DNA of 64,000 nucleotides, from contig NZ_CP092462.1 in assembly GCF_022387135.1 (NCBI RefSeq), forward strand, positions 310,001 to 374,000, read 5' to 3'. The stretch is from Comamonas sp. B21-038. GTDB lineage: Bacteria > Pseudomonadota > Gammaproteobacteria > Burkholderiales > Burkholderiaceae_C. Numbering within the stretch: the first letter of the stretch is position 1; each line of letters begins with the position of its first letter. A program made the translations under genes and the position numbers. The notes below the pieces were generated by a model. It searched no databases, was not told where the DNA came from, and saw only the letters and a list, made by a program, of their open reading frames with translations. Positions 25,065 through 36,057 of this stretch are shown one piece after another.

Positions 25065-25580
25065 ATGCCACAGCCTCCGCTCCACACCGAGGTGGAAACC
25101 ATCTTTCGCCAGCACCACGCATGGCTGCGTGGGCGCTTGATGCTGCGCACATCCAGCCACAGCGAGGCCGAGGATGTGGCGTCGGAAACCTTTTTGCAGT
25201 TGACGGAAAAAGGGAGCGCGGCTGAAGGCGAGACGCTGGATATCCACCATCCGCGTGCCTTTTTGTCGACGGTGGCCAAACGCATCCTCATCAAGCTCTG
25301 GCAGCGCCAGGATCTGGAAGCCGCTTACGAGGACACGCTGCGCCATCTGCCAGAGGCGGTGGCGCTGTCTCCCGAAAGCCATGCGATGCTGGTTGAGGCC
25401 ATCTGCCAGATCGACCGGGCGCTGGCTGCGCTGCCGCTGCCGGTCAAGACGGTGTTTCTGCTGTCGCGGCTGGAGGGCATGCGCTACCCCGACATTGCCG
25501 CGCACATGGGCATCTCGCTGGCCACTGTCGAGCGCCATATGCGGCGGGCCCTGCTGCAATGCGTGCGCAGCGTGCCATGA
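25065..25580 (+). CDS. ECF sigma factor, FecI type (second system)
   Basis: This is a sigma factor of about 171 residues. Family-like sequence starts at PPLHTEVETIFRQHHAWLRG; region 2 has HSEAEDVASETFLQL and region 4 has MRYPDIAAHMGISLATVERH. The start is uncertain: ATG 25065 fits the usual FecI length, while ATG 25026 lies just beside the Fur-box-like site; neither has a strong ribosome site. The stop overlaps the FecR start (ATGA), which indicates translational coupling. It should direct transcription of the receptor gene at 26654. Confidence 0.88.
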   Translation: MPQPPLHTEVETIFRQHHAWLRGRLMLRTSSHSEAEDVASETFLQLTEKGSAAEGETLDIHHPRAFLSTVAKRILIKLWQRQDLEAAYEDTLRHLPEAVALSPESHAMLVEAICQIDRALAALPLPVKTVFLLSRLEGMRYPDIAAHMGISLATVERHMRRALLQCVRSVP

Positions 25581-26545
25581 GCGCCACCCCACTCCCCAGC
25601 CCCGCACTGCACGCCGCGGTCGACTGGCTGGTGCGCCATGAGGCCGAAACGATGAGTGCGGCCGACCACCAGGCTTTTGCGCGCTGGCTGCAGCAGGACG
25701 CGCAGCACCAGGCCGCATGGGAGCGTGTGCGCGCGGCATTGGCCGAACCGCTGACCGCCGTCCGCCATCTGCAGGCCCATACCCAGGGCCTGCATGCACA
25801 GGCGGCCATGCAGGCGCTGGTCCGGACCCGCCGCCGCCGGGTCCTGCGCGGCGCGCTGGCGTTGGGCGGTCTCGGCGTGGCCACCGCACTGGTCGCAGAC
25901 CGGCTGGCGCCGTTGGGCGAGCTGATGGCCGATTGGCGCACCGGCACCGGTGAGCGCCGTGAATTCATGCTGGCCGATGGCACCAGCGTGTTGCTGGATG
26001 CCCGCTCCGCCGTCGATGTGCACGATGCGGCCGGCGTGACCGTGCTGCAGCTGCGGGCCGGGGCCCTGATCGCCACGTGCGCCGTTGCAGGCGCGTCCCC
26101 GTTGCAGATCCACACCCGCGATGGCGTGGCACTGCTCGATGCCGGCCGCATGATGGGCAGGTTGTATGCGGACCGGACGGAAATGGTGGCGCTGGACCAG
26201 GGGCTGACCCTGCGGCCCCGTGAGTCAGCGCAGACGCTGCTGCATGCCGGGGAGGGTGCGCGTTTCACTGCCCATCGGCTCCAGGCGCTGGGCGGCCATG
26301 CGGTGCAGCGCGCCGCATGGCAGCAGGGCATGCTCGCCGTCGATGACTGGCCGCTGGCCGATGTAGCCCAGGCGCTGCAGGCCTATTTTTCTGGGTATAT
26401 CCGCGTGGCCCCTGCGGTGGCGGAGCTGCGGGTGTTTGGCATCTTCCGGCTGGATGTGGATGCGCTGCTGACCACGCTCAGCCAGATGCTGCCGCTGCAG
26501 ATCCAGCGCTGGGGGCCGTTGATCCGCATTGGCGAGAAGGTCTGA
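25577..26545 (+). CDS. FecR-family anti-sigma/signal transducer (second system)
   Basis: This is a 322-residue protein with the same layout as the first FecR: DUF4880-like N terminus (HAAVDWLVRHEAETMSAADH, then FARWLQQDAQHQAAWERV), one membrane segment after TRRRRVLRGALALGGLGVAT, then the periplasmic FecR domain (GERREFMLADGTSVLLDARS) and a C-terminal receptor-binding part (VDDWPLADVAQALQAYFSGY). Start at ATG 25577 overlaps the sigma stop. It pairs with the receptor 108 bp downstream. Two cysteines aside, nothing is missing compared with the family. Confidence 0.92.
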   Translation: MSATPLPSPALHAAVDWLVRHEAETMSAADHQAFARWLQQDAQHQAAWERVRAALAEPLTAVRHLQAHTQGLHAQAAMQALVRTRRRRVLRGALALGGLGVATALVADRLAPLGELMADWRTGTGERREFMLADGTSVLLDARSAVDVHDAAGVTVLQLRAGALIATCAVAGASPLQIHTRDGVALLDAGRMMGRLYADRTEMVALDQGLTLRPRESAQTLLHAGEGARFTAHRLQALGGHAVQRAAWQQGMLAVDDWPLADVAQALQAYFSGYIRVAPAVAELRVFGIFRLDVDALLTTLSQMLPLQIQRWGPLIRIGEKV

Positions 26546-26583
26546 CGCGCAGATCGCGGCCAACCCCGATGCGGTGCCTGGTG

Positions 26584-26607
26584 CAAATAGATGAGGGGTT
26601 TTTTAGT
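26584..26607 (+). promoter_or_regulatory. candidate iron-starvation sigma promoter before the second receptor
   Basis: CAAAT (26584-26588) and AGT (26605-26607) are separated by exactly 16 bases, the spacing of the TAAAT-N16-CGT element used by PvdS-type iron-starvation sigma factors, though one base differs in each half. It lies 46 bp before the GTG start of the receptor. Evidence is weak; the element is named only because of the context. Confidence 0.25.
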
Positions 26608-26653
26608 CTCGGCGCACTGGTTAAACAGTACCCAGCGAAAAGGAACTTCTGCC

Positions 26654-29212
26654 GTGACGACTTCCCCTCTCCAACGCCGCCATGACGGCGCCCCATTGAC
26701 CGTGCGAAGCTGCGCCGCACACTCGCCCCTCCATGCGCTGGCCCTGGCTGCCGTGCTGGCCTGCACGCTGGCGCCTGCCACCAGCCGGGCGGACGATGCA
26801 CCCCAGGCCGCTGCGGTGCAGCTTGACATTCCGGCGGGCAGCCTGGCCGATACGCTGACCCGCATTGGCCAGCAGACCGGGCGCAGCGTCGTTGCCGACC
26901 CCGCCGTACTGCAAGGCCAGCGCAGTGCCGCTATCCAGGGCAGTTGGACGGCGGAGCAGGCGGTGCGCAAGGCGCTGGAGGGATCGGCGCTGCAGGTGCA
27001 GACGCTGACCGGTGGGGCGCTGCAGGTCCGCAAGCCAGCGGCCCCTCAGCCTCCGGTGGCAGGCACTGCACCGGCAGCGGAGGTTGTTGCGCCAGTCGGC
27101 GCCGTAGCGGCAGCCGCTGAGGCCAGCCACCAGCTGCCCGTCGTGGTGGTGACCGACCAGCGCTCCGACAGCTCGCTGATGCAGCCGACCCGCCAGGTCA
27201 CGGTGATCGAGGGGGAGGAGCTGGACGACCTGCGCGCCACCTCGGCCAACCTGAACAGCCTGCTGGCCAAGAGCGTGCCGGGCATGGCGGACGCCAGCCG
27301 CAATCTGAGTGATTTCGGCATGACCCTGCGCGGCAGAAATGTGCTGGTGCTGGTCGATGGCATCCCGCTCAACACCAACCGCGACACGGCGCGCAACTTG
27401 GTCAATGTGGAGATGAGCCGCATCGAGCGGGTCGAAGTGTTGCGCGGCAGCAATGCCATCTATGGCAGCGGTGCGACAGGGGGCGTGATATCGGTCACCA
27501 CCCGCCCGGTGGGGGGCAAGCCGGTGGCGCGTACCACGGTGGGTTTTGACAGTTCGCTCTCGCGCCTGAGTGGTGACGGCCTGGGCGGCCAGGTGCAGCA
27601 CTATCTGTCGGGGGCCGGCGATGTTGTCGATTACGAGGTCGATATCTCGGCACGCCGCATCGGTGGTGCCTTTGACGGCCACGGCGACCGTATCGCGCCG
27701 GATGCCAGCCAGGGCGATCTGTTCGACTCGAACACCCACAGCCTGGGCGGCAAGATCGGCTTTCGCATCGATGGGGACCAGCGCATCCAGCTGGCGGCCA
27801 GCCACCTGCGTGCGCACCAGAAGTCGGACTATGCCAACGACCCCAGCGTCAACCAGGCGCCACTGGGTTCGGTGGCGGCCCGCGCCATCCGGGGGCTGAA
27901 ACTGGCAGACCAGAACCAGGTGGAAAACACCTTGCTGAGCGCCAGCTACGAACACAAGGACCTGGGGGGCAGCACCCTGAGTGCGATGGTCTATGGCCGT
28001 GACAACTACGTGCGCTTTGCGCCCTTCGATGCCCGCAGCAATACCAACCGGGGCAATTTTGTCGACCAGGTGATGCAGAACAATAAGGTGTTTGGCAGCC
28101 GCCTGACCATCACCACGCCGATCGGCGAAGACAAGACCACCAAGCTGGTCTGGGGCGCAGACTACATCCAGGAGCGCAGCAACATGCCGCTCGATACGTT
28201 TGACGCCTCCGTCTATGACGCCAGTGGCGGTCTGGTGTTCCAGCCCACCGGTCAGCGCATCTACATGCCCTGGGTCACCGTCAAAAGCGCGGGCGCCTTT
28301 GGTCAGCTGCAGCACAAGTTCAGCGACCAGTGGTCCGCCGAAGGCGGCTTGCGCTATGAGAGATCGCAGGCCAGTTTTGACGATTTTCAGCCACTGTCGC
28401 AGTCGCGCCTGCCCAACCCGGCCACGGTGGCGGGCGGCAAGGTCTCCTACGACGCGGTGCTCTACAACCTCGGTCTGGCCTTCAAGCCCTGGAAGAACCA
28501 CGAGTTCTACACCTCGTTCAGCCAGGGCTTTGACCTGCCCGATGTGGGCCTGCAGCTGCGCAATGCCGGGGCCAAGTTCGATATCAATGCCTCCGAGCTG
28601 GAACCGGTCAAGACCGACAACTATGAAATCGGCTGGCGCGGCAGCTTCGGCGACACCATGGCAACATTGGCGCTGTTCCATTCGCGCTCGGACCTGGGCG
28701 CCGTCCAGTCCTTCAATAACGGCCTGCACCTGACGCGCACGCGCGAACGCATTCGGGGTGTCGAGCTGACCGCAGACCACTATGCCGACCACTGGTCCAC
28801 CGGCGGCACCGTCACCTGGATGCAGGGCCGCGAGACGCCCCCAGGCGCCAGCAGCGATCAGCGCATGACGGGCTACCGCATCCCGCCGCTGAAGATCACC
28901 GGCTATGTGCAGTACAACCCCAGCGGCCGCTGGAGCCTGCGCACCCAGTTCAACTGGTTTGGCGCACGCGACTACCGCCTGGCCGATGGCAAGACCCAGT
29001 TCGCCCGGGCCGATGTCAAAAGCTACTACAGCGTCGATGTGGTGGGCCGCTACCAGTTCGACAACAAGAACCAGCTGACCATCGGGGTGCAGAACCTCTT
29101 CAACCGCTACTACCTGCCGCTCTACAGCCAGCTGATGCGCAGCGGCAAGAACGACAGCCGCCTGCCGGCAGCCGGTGCGACCTTGACGGCGAGCTATACG
29201 CACAACTGGTGA
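26654..29212 (+). CDS. TonB-dependent receptor with STN domain, IutA-like plug and barrel
   Basis: This is an outer-membrane receptor of about 852 residues. It has a signal peptide ([21 protein letters not shown]), an STN domain ([20 protein letters not shown] onward, about residues 55-125), a low-complexity Pro/Ala linker, a TonB box near [11 protein letters not shown], a plug with [20 protein letters not shown] and a barrel ending in Trp (SYTHNW). The plug resembles IutA, the ferric aerobactin receptor, but IutA has no STN domain. The start is the GTG at 26654 (VTTSPLQRR), which has AAAAGGA upstream; an ATG at 26591 is in frame but lacks one. It is preceded by its own sigma and FecR genes. 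A hydroxamate or hydroxycarboxylate siderophore is possible. Confidence 0.9.
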   Translation: MTTSPLQRRHDGAPLTVRSCAAHSPLHALALAAVLACTLAPATSRADDAPQAAAVQLDIPAGSLADTLTRIGQQTGRSVVADPAVLQGQRSAAIQGSWTAEQAVRKALEGSALQVQTLTGGALQVRKPAAPQPPVAGTAPAAEVVAPVGAVAAAAEASHQLPVVVVTDQRSDSSLMQPTRQVTVIEGEELDDLRATSANLNSLLAKSVPGMADASRNLSDFGMTLRGRNVLVLVDGIPLNTNRDTARNLVNVEMSRIERVEVLRGSNAIYGSGATGGVISVTTRPVGGKPVARTTVGFDSSLSRLSGDGLGGQVQHYLSGAGDVVDYEVDISARRIGGAFDGHGDRIAPDASQGDLFDSNTHSLGGKIGFRIDGDQRIQLAASHLRAHQKSDYANDPSVNQAPLGSVAARAIRGLKLADQNQVENTLLSASYEHKDLGGSTLSAMVYGRDNYVRFAPFDARSNTNRGNFVDQVMQNNKVFGSRLTITTPIGEDKTTKLVWGADYIQERSNMPLDTFDASVYDASGGLVFQPTGQRIYMPWVTVKSAGAFGQLQHKFSDQWSAEGGLRYERSQASFDDFQPLSQSRLPNPATVAGGKVSYDAVLYNLGLAFKPWKNHEFYTSFSQGFDLPDVGLQLRNAGAKFDINASELEPVKTDNYEIGWRGSFGDTMATLALFHSRSDLGAVQSFNNGLHLTRTRERIRGVELTADHYADHWSTGGTVTWMQGRETPPGASSDQRMTGYRIPPLKITGYVQYNPSGRWSLRTQFNWFGARDYRLADGKTQFARADVKSYYSVDVVGRYQFDNKNQLTIGVQNLFNRYYLPLYSQLMRSGKNDSRLPAAGATLTASYTHNW

Positions 29213-29241
29213 TCTGGGCGGGAGTGCTGGAGTTGCCAACG

Positions 29242-29267
29242 AAAAAGCACCCTCGGTGGGGTGCTTT
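29242..29267 (+). terminator. terminator after the second receptor gene
   Basis: Hairpin AAAAAGCACCC-tcggt-GGGGTGCTTTT shortly after the receptor stop, with A and T runs on both sides, so it can also serve the minus strand tRNA. Confidence 0.85.
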
Positions 29268-29275
29268 TGCTGTTC

Positions 29276-29363
29276 TGGCGGAAGCTCAGGGATTCGAACC
29301 CTGGAACCCTTTCGGGTTGCCGGTTTTCAAGACCGGTGCAATCGACCACTCTGCCAAACTTCC
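29276..29363 (-). tRNA. tRNA-Ser (anticodon UGA)
   Basis: Read on the minus strand, the 88 bases start GGAAGTTTGGCAGAGTGGT and end in the acceptor strand AGCTTCC, G and encoded CCA. The anticodon loop CTTGAAA gives UGA, which reads UCA and other UCN codons. A long variable arm (CAACCCGAAAGGGTTC) follows, as expected for serine tRNA, and the T arm has GGTTCGAATCC. All arms pair. Confidence 0.95.
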
Positions 29364-29431
29364 TGGAGGCTGCTGGGCGGAGTGCTCGCCTGGCAGCATC
29401 AGGGATTGTATGCGAATTCCGGCCCGCCGCC

Positions 29432-31090
29432 TCAGTGGCGGGCGGGTTCGGGATCGTCCTTGAGGCGGCTGTGGGCCAGCGCGCCGGCCGCTTCCAGGAT
29501 CGGGTAGGCGACCGAGCACAGCAGCGAGTTGATGCGCTTGAGGTCACTGATCAGGTCGATGTGCAGCGAGCTGGTCTCGATGCTGGGGACGGTGTTGTGC
29601 GACAGGCGCTCCAGGTGCGAGGCGGAATAGGCCAGTTCCAGGTCGCGGAAGCGCGCCTTTTCCTCCAGCAGCTTTTGTGCATCACGCACATTGCCCGAGA
29701 GGAACACGCTCATCGCCAGGCGCAGGTTGTCCAGCAGGTGCGAATGCAGCTCGTTGATCTCTTCCATGCCCTGCTTGCTGAACTGGCGGCGCTTCTTGAT
29801 CTTCTTGTTTTCCACATCGGTGAGCACGCGCTCGATGATGTCGCCGATCTGCTCCATGTTGATGGTGAAGTTGATCACTTCGGTCCAGCGCTGGCTCTCG
29901 CGTTCGTCCAGTTCGGCGCGCGAGATCTTGGTCATGTAGTACTTGATGGCCGAGTACAGCTCATCGACCGTATCGTCGAGCTTGCGCAGGTCCTGTGACA
30001 ACTGCTGGTTGTCGGTCTGCACCACGTTGTGCAGGCCGATCAGCATCGACTCGACCACATCGGCCTGGTGCAGCGCTTCACGTGCGGCGCAGGAGATGGC
30101 CAGCGACGGGGTGGACAGCGCAGAGGCATCGAGGTGGCGCGGGCGCTGGGGGCCCTTGTTCGCCTCTTCCTTGGGCAGCAGCTTGCGCATCCAGTCGCCG
30201 ATCACGCCGGTGAACCAGATGAAACCCAGTGTGTTGAGGATGTTGAAGGCCAGGTGGAACAGCACCGCCGAGCGGCCCGCATCGTTGATGTAGGGCATCG
30301 CATAGGTCGACCACAGACCGACGAAGGGCGCGACGATGGCGACGCCCATGATCTTGAAGACCAGGTTACCGATGGTGACCTGGCGCACTTCGATGCTGGA
30401 TTTGGCCGTTTGCAGCACGGCCAGCACACCGCTGCCCAGGTTGGCGCCCAGCACCAGGCCCAGGGCCATGTCGCCGGTGATGGCGCCCGATGCGGCCATG
30501 GCCGCAATCAGCAGCACGATGGCCAGGCTGGAATAGGCGATGACAGCCAGGATGGCGCCCAGCAGCAGCTCCATGAAGAAGTCGCTCTTGACGCTGACCA
30601 GCAAGGTGCGCACGGCCTCCGATGCGAGCAGCGGCTCGGTGGCTTCGACGATCAGGCGCAGCGCCAGCAGCATCAGGCCCAGGCCGATGAAGACGCGGCC
30701 CACGCGCCCGGGCGTGGAATCCTGCTTGGAGATGAACAGCACGACGCCGGAGAAGATCAGCAGCGGCGACAACCAGGACAGGTCGGTCGAGAACAGCACC
30801 GCCATCAAGGCGGTGCCCACGTCGGCACCACGCATGACCGACAGCGCGGCCGTAAGCGGTATCAGGCCCTGGCCGACGAAGGAGGCGGTCATCAGGGAGG
30901 TGGCACTGCTGGACTGGACGAGGGCCGTCACCCCGATGCCCGAGAGCATCGCGGTAAAACGGTTGCTCATACTGCGCGCCAGCAGGTTGCGAAGGTTGGC
31001 GCCAAAGACGCGCAGCACCCCTGTGCGCACCATATGAGAGCCCCAAACCAGCAGCGCAATGGCGGCAAGAAGATTGAGCAAGTGTTTCAT
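29432..31090 (-). CDS. Na+/phosphate cotransporter family protein with C-terminal PhoU-like domain
   Basis: This is a 552-residue inner-membrane protein. Residues about 1-310 hold the two inverted Na/Pi repeats with the QSSSAT signature ([20 protein letters not shown]) and a second [11 protein letters not shown] motif. The C-terminal third is soluble and helical (PhoU-like: [20 protein letters not shown], then [16 protein letters not shown]). It couples sodium to phosphate uptake or efflux; the PhoU-like tail probably limits transport. It is a single gene between the tRNA and lspA with no phosphate-operon neighbours. Confidence 0.9.
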   Translation of the reverse strand: MKHLLNLLAAIALLVWGSHMVRTGVLRVFGANLRNLLARSMSNRFTAMLSGIGVTALVQSSSATSLMTASFVGQGLIPLTAALSVMRGADVGTALMAVLFSTDLSWLSPLLIFSGVVLFISKQDSTPGRVGRVFIGLGLMLLALRLIVEATEPLLASEAVRTLLVSVKSDFFMELLLGAILAVIAYSSLAIVLLIAAMAASGAITGDMALGLVLGANLGSGVLAVLQTAKSSIEVRQVTIGNLVFKIMGVAIVAPFVGLWSTYAMPYINDAGRSAVLFHLAFNILNTLGFIWFTGVIGDWMRKLLPKEEANKGPQRPRHLDASALSTPSLAISCAAREALHQADVVESMLIGLHNVVQTDNQQLSQDLRKLDDTVDELYSAIKYYMTKISRAELDERESQRWTEVINFTINMEQIGDIIERVLTDVENKKIKKRRQFSKQGMEEINELHSHLLDNLRLAMSVFLSGNVRDAQKLLEEKARFRDLELAYSASHLERLSHNTVPSIETSSLHIDLISDLKRINSLLCSVAYPILEAAGALAHSRLKDDPEPARH

Positions 31091-31220
31091 AAGGCGAACC
31101 GGACACTATACCCCTGATAAGCGCGCCGCGCTGTAGGGCGAATGCCATTGTGTCTCTTTTTATGCAGGCCAGCGGTGTTTGGCCCCTGGCCGCGCTGCCC
31201 TGGTGGCGTGTGGACCACCG

Positions 31221-31257
31221 AAAAAAACACCGCCGTCGCGGGGCGAGGGCGGTGTTT
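31221..31257 (-). terminator. terminator after lspA
   Basis: Stem AAACACCGCC (31225-31234) with GGCGGTGTTT (31248-31257); on the minus strand it is followed by a run of seven T. It lies 34 bp beyond the lspA stop and ends the ribF-ileS-lspA unit. Confidence 0.88.
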
Positions 31258-31290
31258 GCGTGTTGCCTATCGAGGCGTTGAATTGCCTGA

Positions 31291-31809
31291 TCAGCTTTTT
31301 TCGCCCCGGCGCATGCGCAGCAGCTCATCCAGGATCAGCAGAAACGCGCCCAGGCAAATGGCCGAGTCGGCCAGGTTGAAGGCCGGGAAATGGCTGCCCA
31401 TCCAGTGGAAGTCGAGCATGTCGACCACATAGCCGTGGCGCATGCGGTCCACCACATTGCCGATAGCGCCGCCCATGATGCAGGTGAGCGCCAGGCAGAA
31501 CAGGGTTTTGTGGCTATGGCGGTAGAGCTGCCAGACGATGACTGCCGTCACGACGACCCCAATCCCAGTGAACAGCCAGCGCTGCCAGCCGCCGGCGCTG
31601 GCCAGGAAGGAGAAGGCCGCGCCAGGGTTGTGGGCCCGGACGATGTTGAAAAAGCCGGTAATGGTCGTGTATTCGCCCAGCTGGTAGTGGGCCAGGATCC
31701 ATTCCTTGCTCCACTGGTCCAGCCAGAAGATCACCGCAGCAATCACCAGCCACAGCACGAACCGGCCTTTGCCGGCGCTGCCCACGGCAGCGGGGGCGGC
31801 GGCGTTCAT
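31291..31809 (-). CDS. lspA: lipoprotein signal peptidase (signal peptidase II)
   Basis: This is a 172-residue inner-membrane aspartic peptidase that removes the signal peptide of diacylated prolipoproteins. Four membrane helices are visible. The catalytic aspartates are D121 in GNVVDRM and D148 in FNLADSAI, with the usual NPGAAFSFL loop after helix 1. The ATG overlaps the ileS TGA by one base (TGATG). Order ribF-ileS-lspA is conserved in many proteobacteria. Confidence 0.97.
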   Translation of the reverse strand: MNAAAPAAVGSAGKGRFVLWLVIAAVIFWLDQWSKEWILAHYQLGEYTTITGFFNIVRAHNPGAAFSFLASAGGWQRWLFTGIGVVVTAVIVWQLYRHSHKTLFCLALTCIMGGAIGNVVDRMRHGYVVDMLDFHWMGSHFPAFNLADSAICLGAFLLILDELLRMRRGEKS

Positions 31810-34664
31810 CAGGCCATCCGGCGGGTTTCACCCGCGCCATAAAGATTGCTGTCGCAGCGGCCGCACAAGGTGGGGTGGGCAGGGTTCTGGCCCACATCGT
31901 CGCGGTAGTGCCAGCAGCGCTCGCACTTGGCCTTGTCCGATGGGTTGACGGCCACGCTCAGCGCATCACCGGCGGCCACCGTGGCGGCCGAGGTGATCAG
32001 CACAAACTTCAGGTCGTCGGCCAGGGTCTGCAGCAGCGCCAGGTCTTCCGGCTGGGCGCTGATGGCCACCTCGGCCTGCAGCGATGCCCCCACCTTGCCA
32101 TCGGCACGCAGGGTTTCGATGTCCTTGTTAACCACATCGCGGATCTCGCGGATGCGGGCCCACTTGGCCAGCAGGGCTTCGTCGCCAGCGGGCAGGTCGC
32201 AGAATTTCTCCAGGAAGATGGTTTCGCTGTTGCCGACGATCTTCCAGGCCTCTTCGGCGGTGAAGGACAGGAAAGGCGCCATCCAGCGCAGCATCGCCTG
32301 GGTGATCTGGTGCAGCGCGGTCTGGGCCGAGCGGCGTGCCAGGCTGCCTTCGGCGCTGGTGTAGAGGCGGTCCTTGAGGACATCCAGGTAGAAGCCACCC
32401 AGGTCCTCGGAGCAGAACAGCTGCAGTTTGGCCACCACCGGGTGGAACTCGTAGACCTTGTAGTGCGCCAGCAGCTCTGCCTGGAACTGCGCCGAGCGTG
32501 CCAGCGCCCAGCGGTCGATCTCCAGCATGTCGTCGTAGCCGACCGCATCCTTGGCCAGGTCGAAGTCGCTGATGTTGGCCATCAGAAAACGCAGGGTATT
32601 GCGGATGCGGCGGTAGGCGTCGACCACGCGGGCGAGGATCTTGTCGTCGATGCCCAGGTCGCCCGAGTAGTCGGTCGAAGCCACCCACAGGCGGATGATC
32701 TCGGCGCCCATCTTGCCGCTCACATCCTGCGGCGCGACGGTGTTGCCCAGCGATTTGGACATCTTCTTGCCCTGGCCGTCGACGGTGAAGCCGTGGGTCA
32801 GCAACCCCTTGTAGGGCGCGCGGCCAAAGATGGCCGAGGCCAGCAGCAGGGAGCTGTGGAACCAGCCCCGGTGCTGGTCATGGCCTTCGAGGTACAGGTC
32901 GGCCTCAGGGCCGCTGTCGTGGTGGTGCTCGGCGTGGGTGCCGCGCAGCACATGCCAGAAGGTCGAGCCCGAATCGAACCAGACTTCCAGGATGTCGGTG
33001 CTCTTCGTGTAGAGCTTGGCTTCTTCGGCACCCAGGATCTCTTCGCTGGTCACGCGGCTCCAGGCTTCGATGCCGCCCTTTTCGACGATCTCGACCGCCT
33101 GGTCCAGGATCTCCATCGTGCGCGGGTGCAGCGCGCCCGTGTCCACATGCAGGAAGAAGGGGATGGGCACACCCCAGCTGCGCTGGCGCGAGATGCACCA
33201 GTCCGGACGGCCGGCGATCATCGCGCGCAGGCGCTCCTGGCCGTTTTCCGGGTAGAAGCTGGTGTGCTCGATCGCGTCCAGCGCGATCTGGCGCAGAGTC
33301 TGTGCCGGCTTTTGGGCCGGGTCGGTGAACACGCCTTCGCCTTCGTCCATGCGGATGAACCACTGGGCGGCGGCGCGGTAGATCACCGGCGTCTTGTGGC
33401 GCCAGCAATGCGGGTAGCTGTGGGTGATGGTCTTGGTGTCCATCAGGCGGCCGGCGACCTTGAGCGCGTCCAGGATGACCGGCACGGCCTTCCAGATATG
33501 CTGGCCACCGAACAGCGGCAGCTCGGGCGCATAGACGCCGTTGCCCTGCACCGGGTTGAGAATGTCCTTGTAGTCCATGCCATTGCTGACGCAGGAGTTG
33601 AAGTCATCCAGACCGTAGGCGGGCGCCGAGTGCACGATACCGGTACCGTCGTCGGCCGTCGCATAGTCGGCCAGGTAGACGGGCGAAATGCGGTCATAGC
33701 CCTTGTCCACATGGGCCAGCGGGTGTTTGAAGGGCATGTGGTCCAGCACCTTGCCGGGCGCCGATGCGATCACCTTGCCGTCGATCCCCCAGCGCTCCAT
33801 GCACTTGTCCACCAGCGCGCTGGCCAGCACCAGCAGGCCGCGCCCGGTATCGACCAGGCTGTATTCCAGATCGGGGTTGACGTTCAGGGCCTGGTTGGCC
33901 GGGATGGTCCAGGCGGTGGTCGTCCAGATGACGATGAAGGCTTCCTTGTCCAGCTTGGCCAGGCCGAAGGCGGCCGCCAGCTTGGCCGGGTCGGCCGCCG
34001 GGAACATCACATCCAGGGTCTGGCTTTGCTTGTCGGCGTATTCGATTTCGAACTCGGCCAGCGACGAGGCGCAGTCAAAGCACCAGTAGACCGGCTTCAG
34101 GCCCCGGTAGACAAAGCCACGCTCCATGACCTTCTTGAGTGCGCGCAGCTCGCCCGCCTCATTGGCATAGTTCATGGTCTTGTAGGTGTGGTCCCAGTCG
34201 CCCAGCACGCCCAGGCGCTTGAAATCCGCCATCTGCTGGCCGATCTGCTCGGTGGCGAAGGCACGGCTCTTGGCCTGCATCTCGTCGCGGGGCAGGTTGC
34301 GGCCATGGAGCTTTTCGATCGCGTTCTCGATCGGCAGGCCGTGACAGTCCCAGCCCGGCGCGTACAGCGCGTCATAGCCTTCCAGTTGGCGGCTCTTGAC
34401 GATCATGTCCTTCAAGATCTTGTTGACGGCGTGGCCGATGTGGATCTTGCCGTTGGCGTAGGGCGGGCCATCGTGCAGGATGAATTTGGGCGCGCCGCTG
34501 CGGGCAGCACGCAGACGCTTGTAGATACCCTTGTCTTCCCATTCCTGCACCCAGGCCGGTTCGCGCTTGGGCAGATCGCCCCGCATCGGAAACGGGGTGT
34601 CGGGCATGTTCAAGGTGGCGCGGTACGCAGAGGCCTTTTCTGCGGGAGACGATTTGTCGGACAT
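31809..34664 (-). CDS. ileS: isoleucyl-tRNA synthetase
   Basis: This 951-residue class I synthetase charges tRNA-Ile in the cytoplasm. HIGH is at residues 75-78 in KIHIGHAVN, and KMSKS lies in [10 protein letters not shown]. The editing domain is present between them ([15 protein letters not shown]). The C terminus has the zinc-binding [10 protein letters not shown] and CGRCDSN cysteines of the bacterial type. I use the ATG of [10 protein letters not shown] at 34664, since the in-frame sequence upstream has no family match. It lies 150 bp after ribF and overlaps lspA. Confidence 0.97.
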   Translation of the reverse strand: MSDKSSPAEKASAYRATLNMPDTPFPMRGDLPKREPAWVQEWEDKGIYKRLRAARSGAPKFILHDGPPYANGKIHIGHAVNKILKDMIVKSRQLEGYDALYAPGWDCHGLPIENAIEKLHGRNLPRDEMQAKSRAFATEQIGQQMADFKRLGVLGDWDHTYKTMNYANEAGELRALKKVMERGFVYRGLKPVYWCFDCASSLAEFEIEYADKQSQTLDVMFPAADPAKLAAAFGLAKLDKEAFIVIWTTTAWTIPANQALNVNPDLEYSLVDTGRGLLVLASALVDKCMERWGIDGKVIASAPGKVLDHMPFKHPLAHVDKGYDRISPVYLADYATADDGTGIVHSAPAYGLDDFNSCVSNGMDYKDILNPVQGNGVYAPELPLFGGQHIWKAVPVILDALKVAGRLMDTKTITHSYPHCWRHKTPVIYRAAAQWFIRMDEGEGVFTDPAQKPAQTLRQIALDAIEHTSFYPENGQERLRAMIAGRPDWCISRQRSWGVPIPFFLHVDTGALHPRTMEILDQAVEIVEKGGIEAWSRVTSEEILGAEEAKLYTKSTDILEVWFDSGSTFWHVLRGTHAEHHHDSGPEADLYLEGHDQHRGWFHSSLLLASAIFGRAPYKGLLTHGFTVDGQGKKMSKSLGNTVAPQDVSGKMGAEIIRLWVASTDYSGDLGIDDKILARVVDAYRRIRNTLRFLMANISDFDLAKDAVGYDDMLEIDRWALARSAQFQAELLAHYKVYEFHPVVAKLQLFCSEDLGGFYLDVLKDRLYTSAEGSLARRSAQTALHQITQAMLRWMAPFLSFTAEEAWKIVGNSETIFLEKFCDLPAGDEALLAKWARIREIRDVVNKDIETLRADGKVGASLQAEVAISAQPEDLALLQTLADDLKFVLITSAATVAAGDALSVAVNPSDKAKCERCWHYRDDVGQNPAHPTLCGRCDSNLYGAGETRRMA

Positions 34665-34814
34665 AAATACCTTCAAAGCAAAACATGGTCCTGATCCGGG
34701 CGGGGTGATCATGCCGGTCAGTGGAAAAATGTATAGCGCAGAAGCGTTGTCTGACGTGCACGGGCGTGCAGGCGACGGCTGACTTCTGCGCGGCACGGCG
34801 CAGTCAGGTCAGCG

Positions 34815-35855
34815 TCAAATTCGGTCGCGTGTGGTCTGGCGACGGGTTTCGGCGTGGCTGGCCGTATGAAAGAAGGCACGGGCATCCGCGCAGTCCTTGG
34901 CAATCCCTGTGGTCAGGGCGTCCAGACTGTCGTATTTGAGCTCGTCGTGCAGTTTGTGTAGGAGTTCCACTCGGATAATTTTACCGTATGCCCCGTCACC
35001 ACCCAGTTCGGCGGGCCATTGCAGGCAATGGGTCTCCAGCAGCACGCGGCCACCGTTGACGTCATTGGGGTCCAGCGAGGGGCGCACGCCCAGATTGGCC
35101 ACGCCGGGCAGCGGCTCTGCCGACAGGCCGTGCACCAGCACGACAAAAATGCCGCTGGCAGCGGGTTTCCAGTGGTCAAAACGCAGGTTCAACGTGCGAA
35201 AGCCATCGCCTGCGCCCGCGCGACTTTCGGCCAATTGGCGGCCGAGCTTGCGGCCATGCACCACATGGCCGGATATCGCATAGGGGTAGCCCAGCAACTT
35301 GGCCGCCGCCGGCATGTCGCCCTGGCTGAGCGCATGGCGCACCGCCGTGCTGGACACGCGCAGGCCATCGGATTCGTAGCTGTTCATTCTTGCCACATCG
35401 AAGCCCTGCTTGCGGCCGGCGTCGACCAGCTTGGCGTAGTCGCCCGCGCGCTGGTGGCCGAAACGGAAGTCGTCGCCCACCAGCAGGTAACCCGTGCCCA
35501 GCCCCTGGAGCAGCACATCGTCGATGAAGGCCTGCGGGGCCTGCGCCGCCAGGCGTGCATTGAAGGGCAGCACAATCGTCTGGTCGATACCGCATTGGGC
35601 CAGCTGGTCGAGCTTGTCGCGCAAGGTGGAGATGCGGGCGGGCGCCAGATCGGGCTTGTGCAGCAGCTGGGCAAAATAGTCGCGCGGATGGGGCTCGAAG
35701 GTGAGTGCGCAACTGGCCAGTCCCCGGCGCTGCGCTTCGCTGCGCAGCAGCGCCAGCATGGCCTGGTGGCCCCGGTGCACCCCATCAAAATTGCCGATGG
35801 TCAGCGCGCAATGCCTGGTGACCTCGGGGTGGTCAAGTCCTCTGAAGATCTTCAT
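34815..35855 (-). CDS. ribF: bifunctional riboflavin kinase/FAD synthetase
   Basis: This 346-residue protein makes FMN and then FAD from riboflavin and ATP. The N-terminal adenylyltransferase domain has TIGNFDGVHRGHQ and LVGDDFRFGHQRAG; the C-terminal kinase domain has YAISGHVVHGRKLGR, FVVLVHG and NLGVRPSL. The C terminus is about 30 residues longer than usual. It is the first gene of the ribF-ileS-lspA unit and divergent from the HNH gene. Confidence 0.96.
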   Translation of the reverse strand: MKIFRGLDHPEVTRHCALTIGNFDGVHRGHQAMLALLRSEAQRRGLASCALTFEPHPRDYFAQLLHKPDLAPARISTLRDKLDQLAQCGIDQTIVLPFNARLAAQAPQAFIDDVLLQGLGTGYLLVGDDFRFGHQRAGDYAKLVDAGRKQGFDVARMNSYESDGLRVSSTAVRHALSQGDMPAAAKLLGYPYAISGHVVHGRKLGRQLAESRAGAGDGFRTLNLRFDHWKPAASGIFVVLVHGLSAEPLPGVANLGVRPSLDPNDVNGGRVLLETHCLQWPAELGGDGAYGKIIRVELLHKLHDELKYDSLDALTTGIAKDCADARAFFHTASHAETRRQTTRDRI

Positions 35856-36057
35856 CTTTGCTTTGTTTTTTGTAGCGGCTTGCGCTTTCGATCCGAGCGC
35901 TGGTGTGCAATTTCACGATAAAAGTGTATATTGGCCATTATGACTTGGTGCCCGGGTCTGCGTGCGGCATGTGCGTGGGCAGTGGCATTTTTCGTGGCCA
36001 GGCGCCGCGCGGGTCAACGGTATTTCGGTTCAATTCCCAATGCGCAGGAGGCCCATT

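Noticed and set aside
26621..29239. An 872-codon open frame opposite the second TonB receptor gene
   Set aside because: Same kind of antisense shadow; the plus strand has signal peptide, STN, plug and barrel features.
29276..29363. tRNA-Ser as an integration site for a genomic island
   Set aside because: No integrase, no direct repeat of the tRNA end and no compositional break on either side.
31875..34694. A 939-codon open frame on the plus strand opposite ileS
   Set aside because: It is a GC-skew artefact: His/Gln/Gly/Val-rich with no recognisable domain, and the opposite strand encodes a complete isoleucyl-tRNA synthetase.
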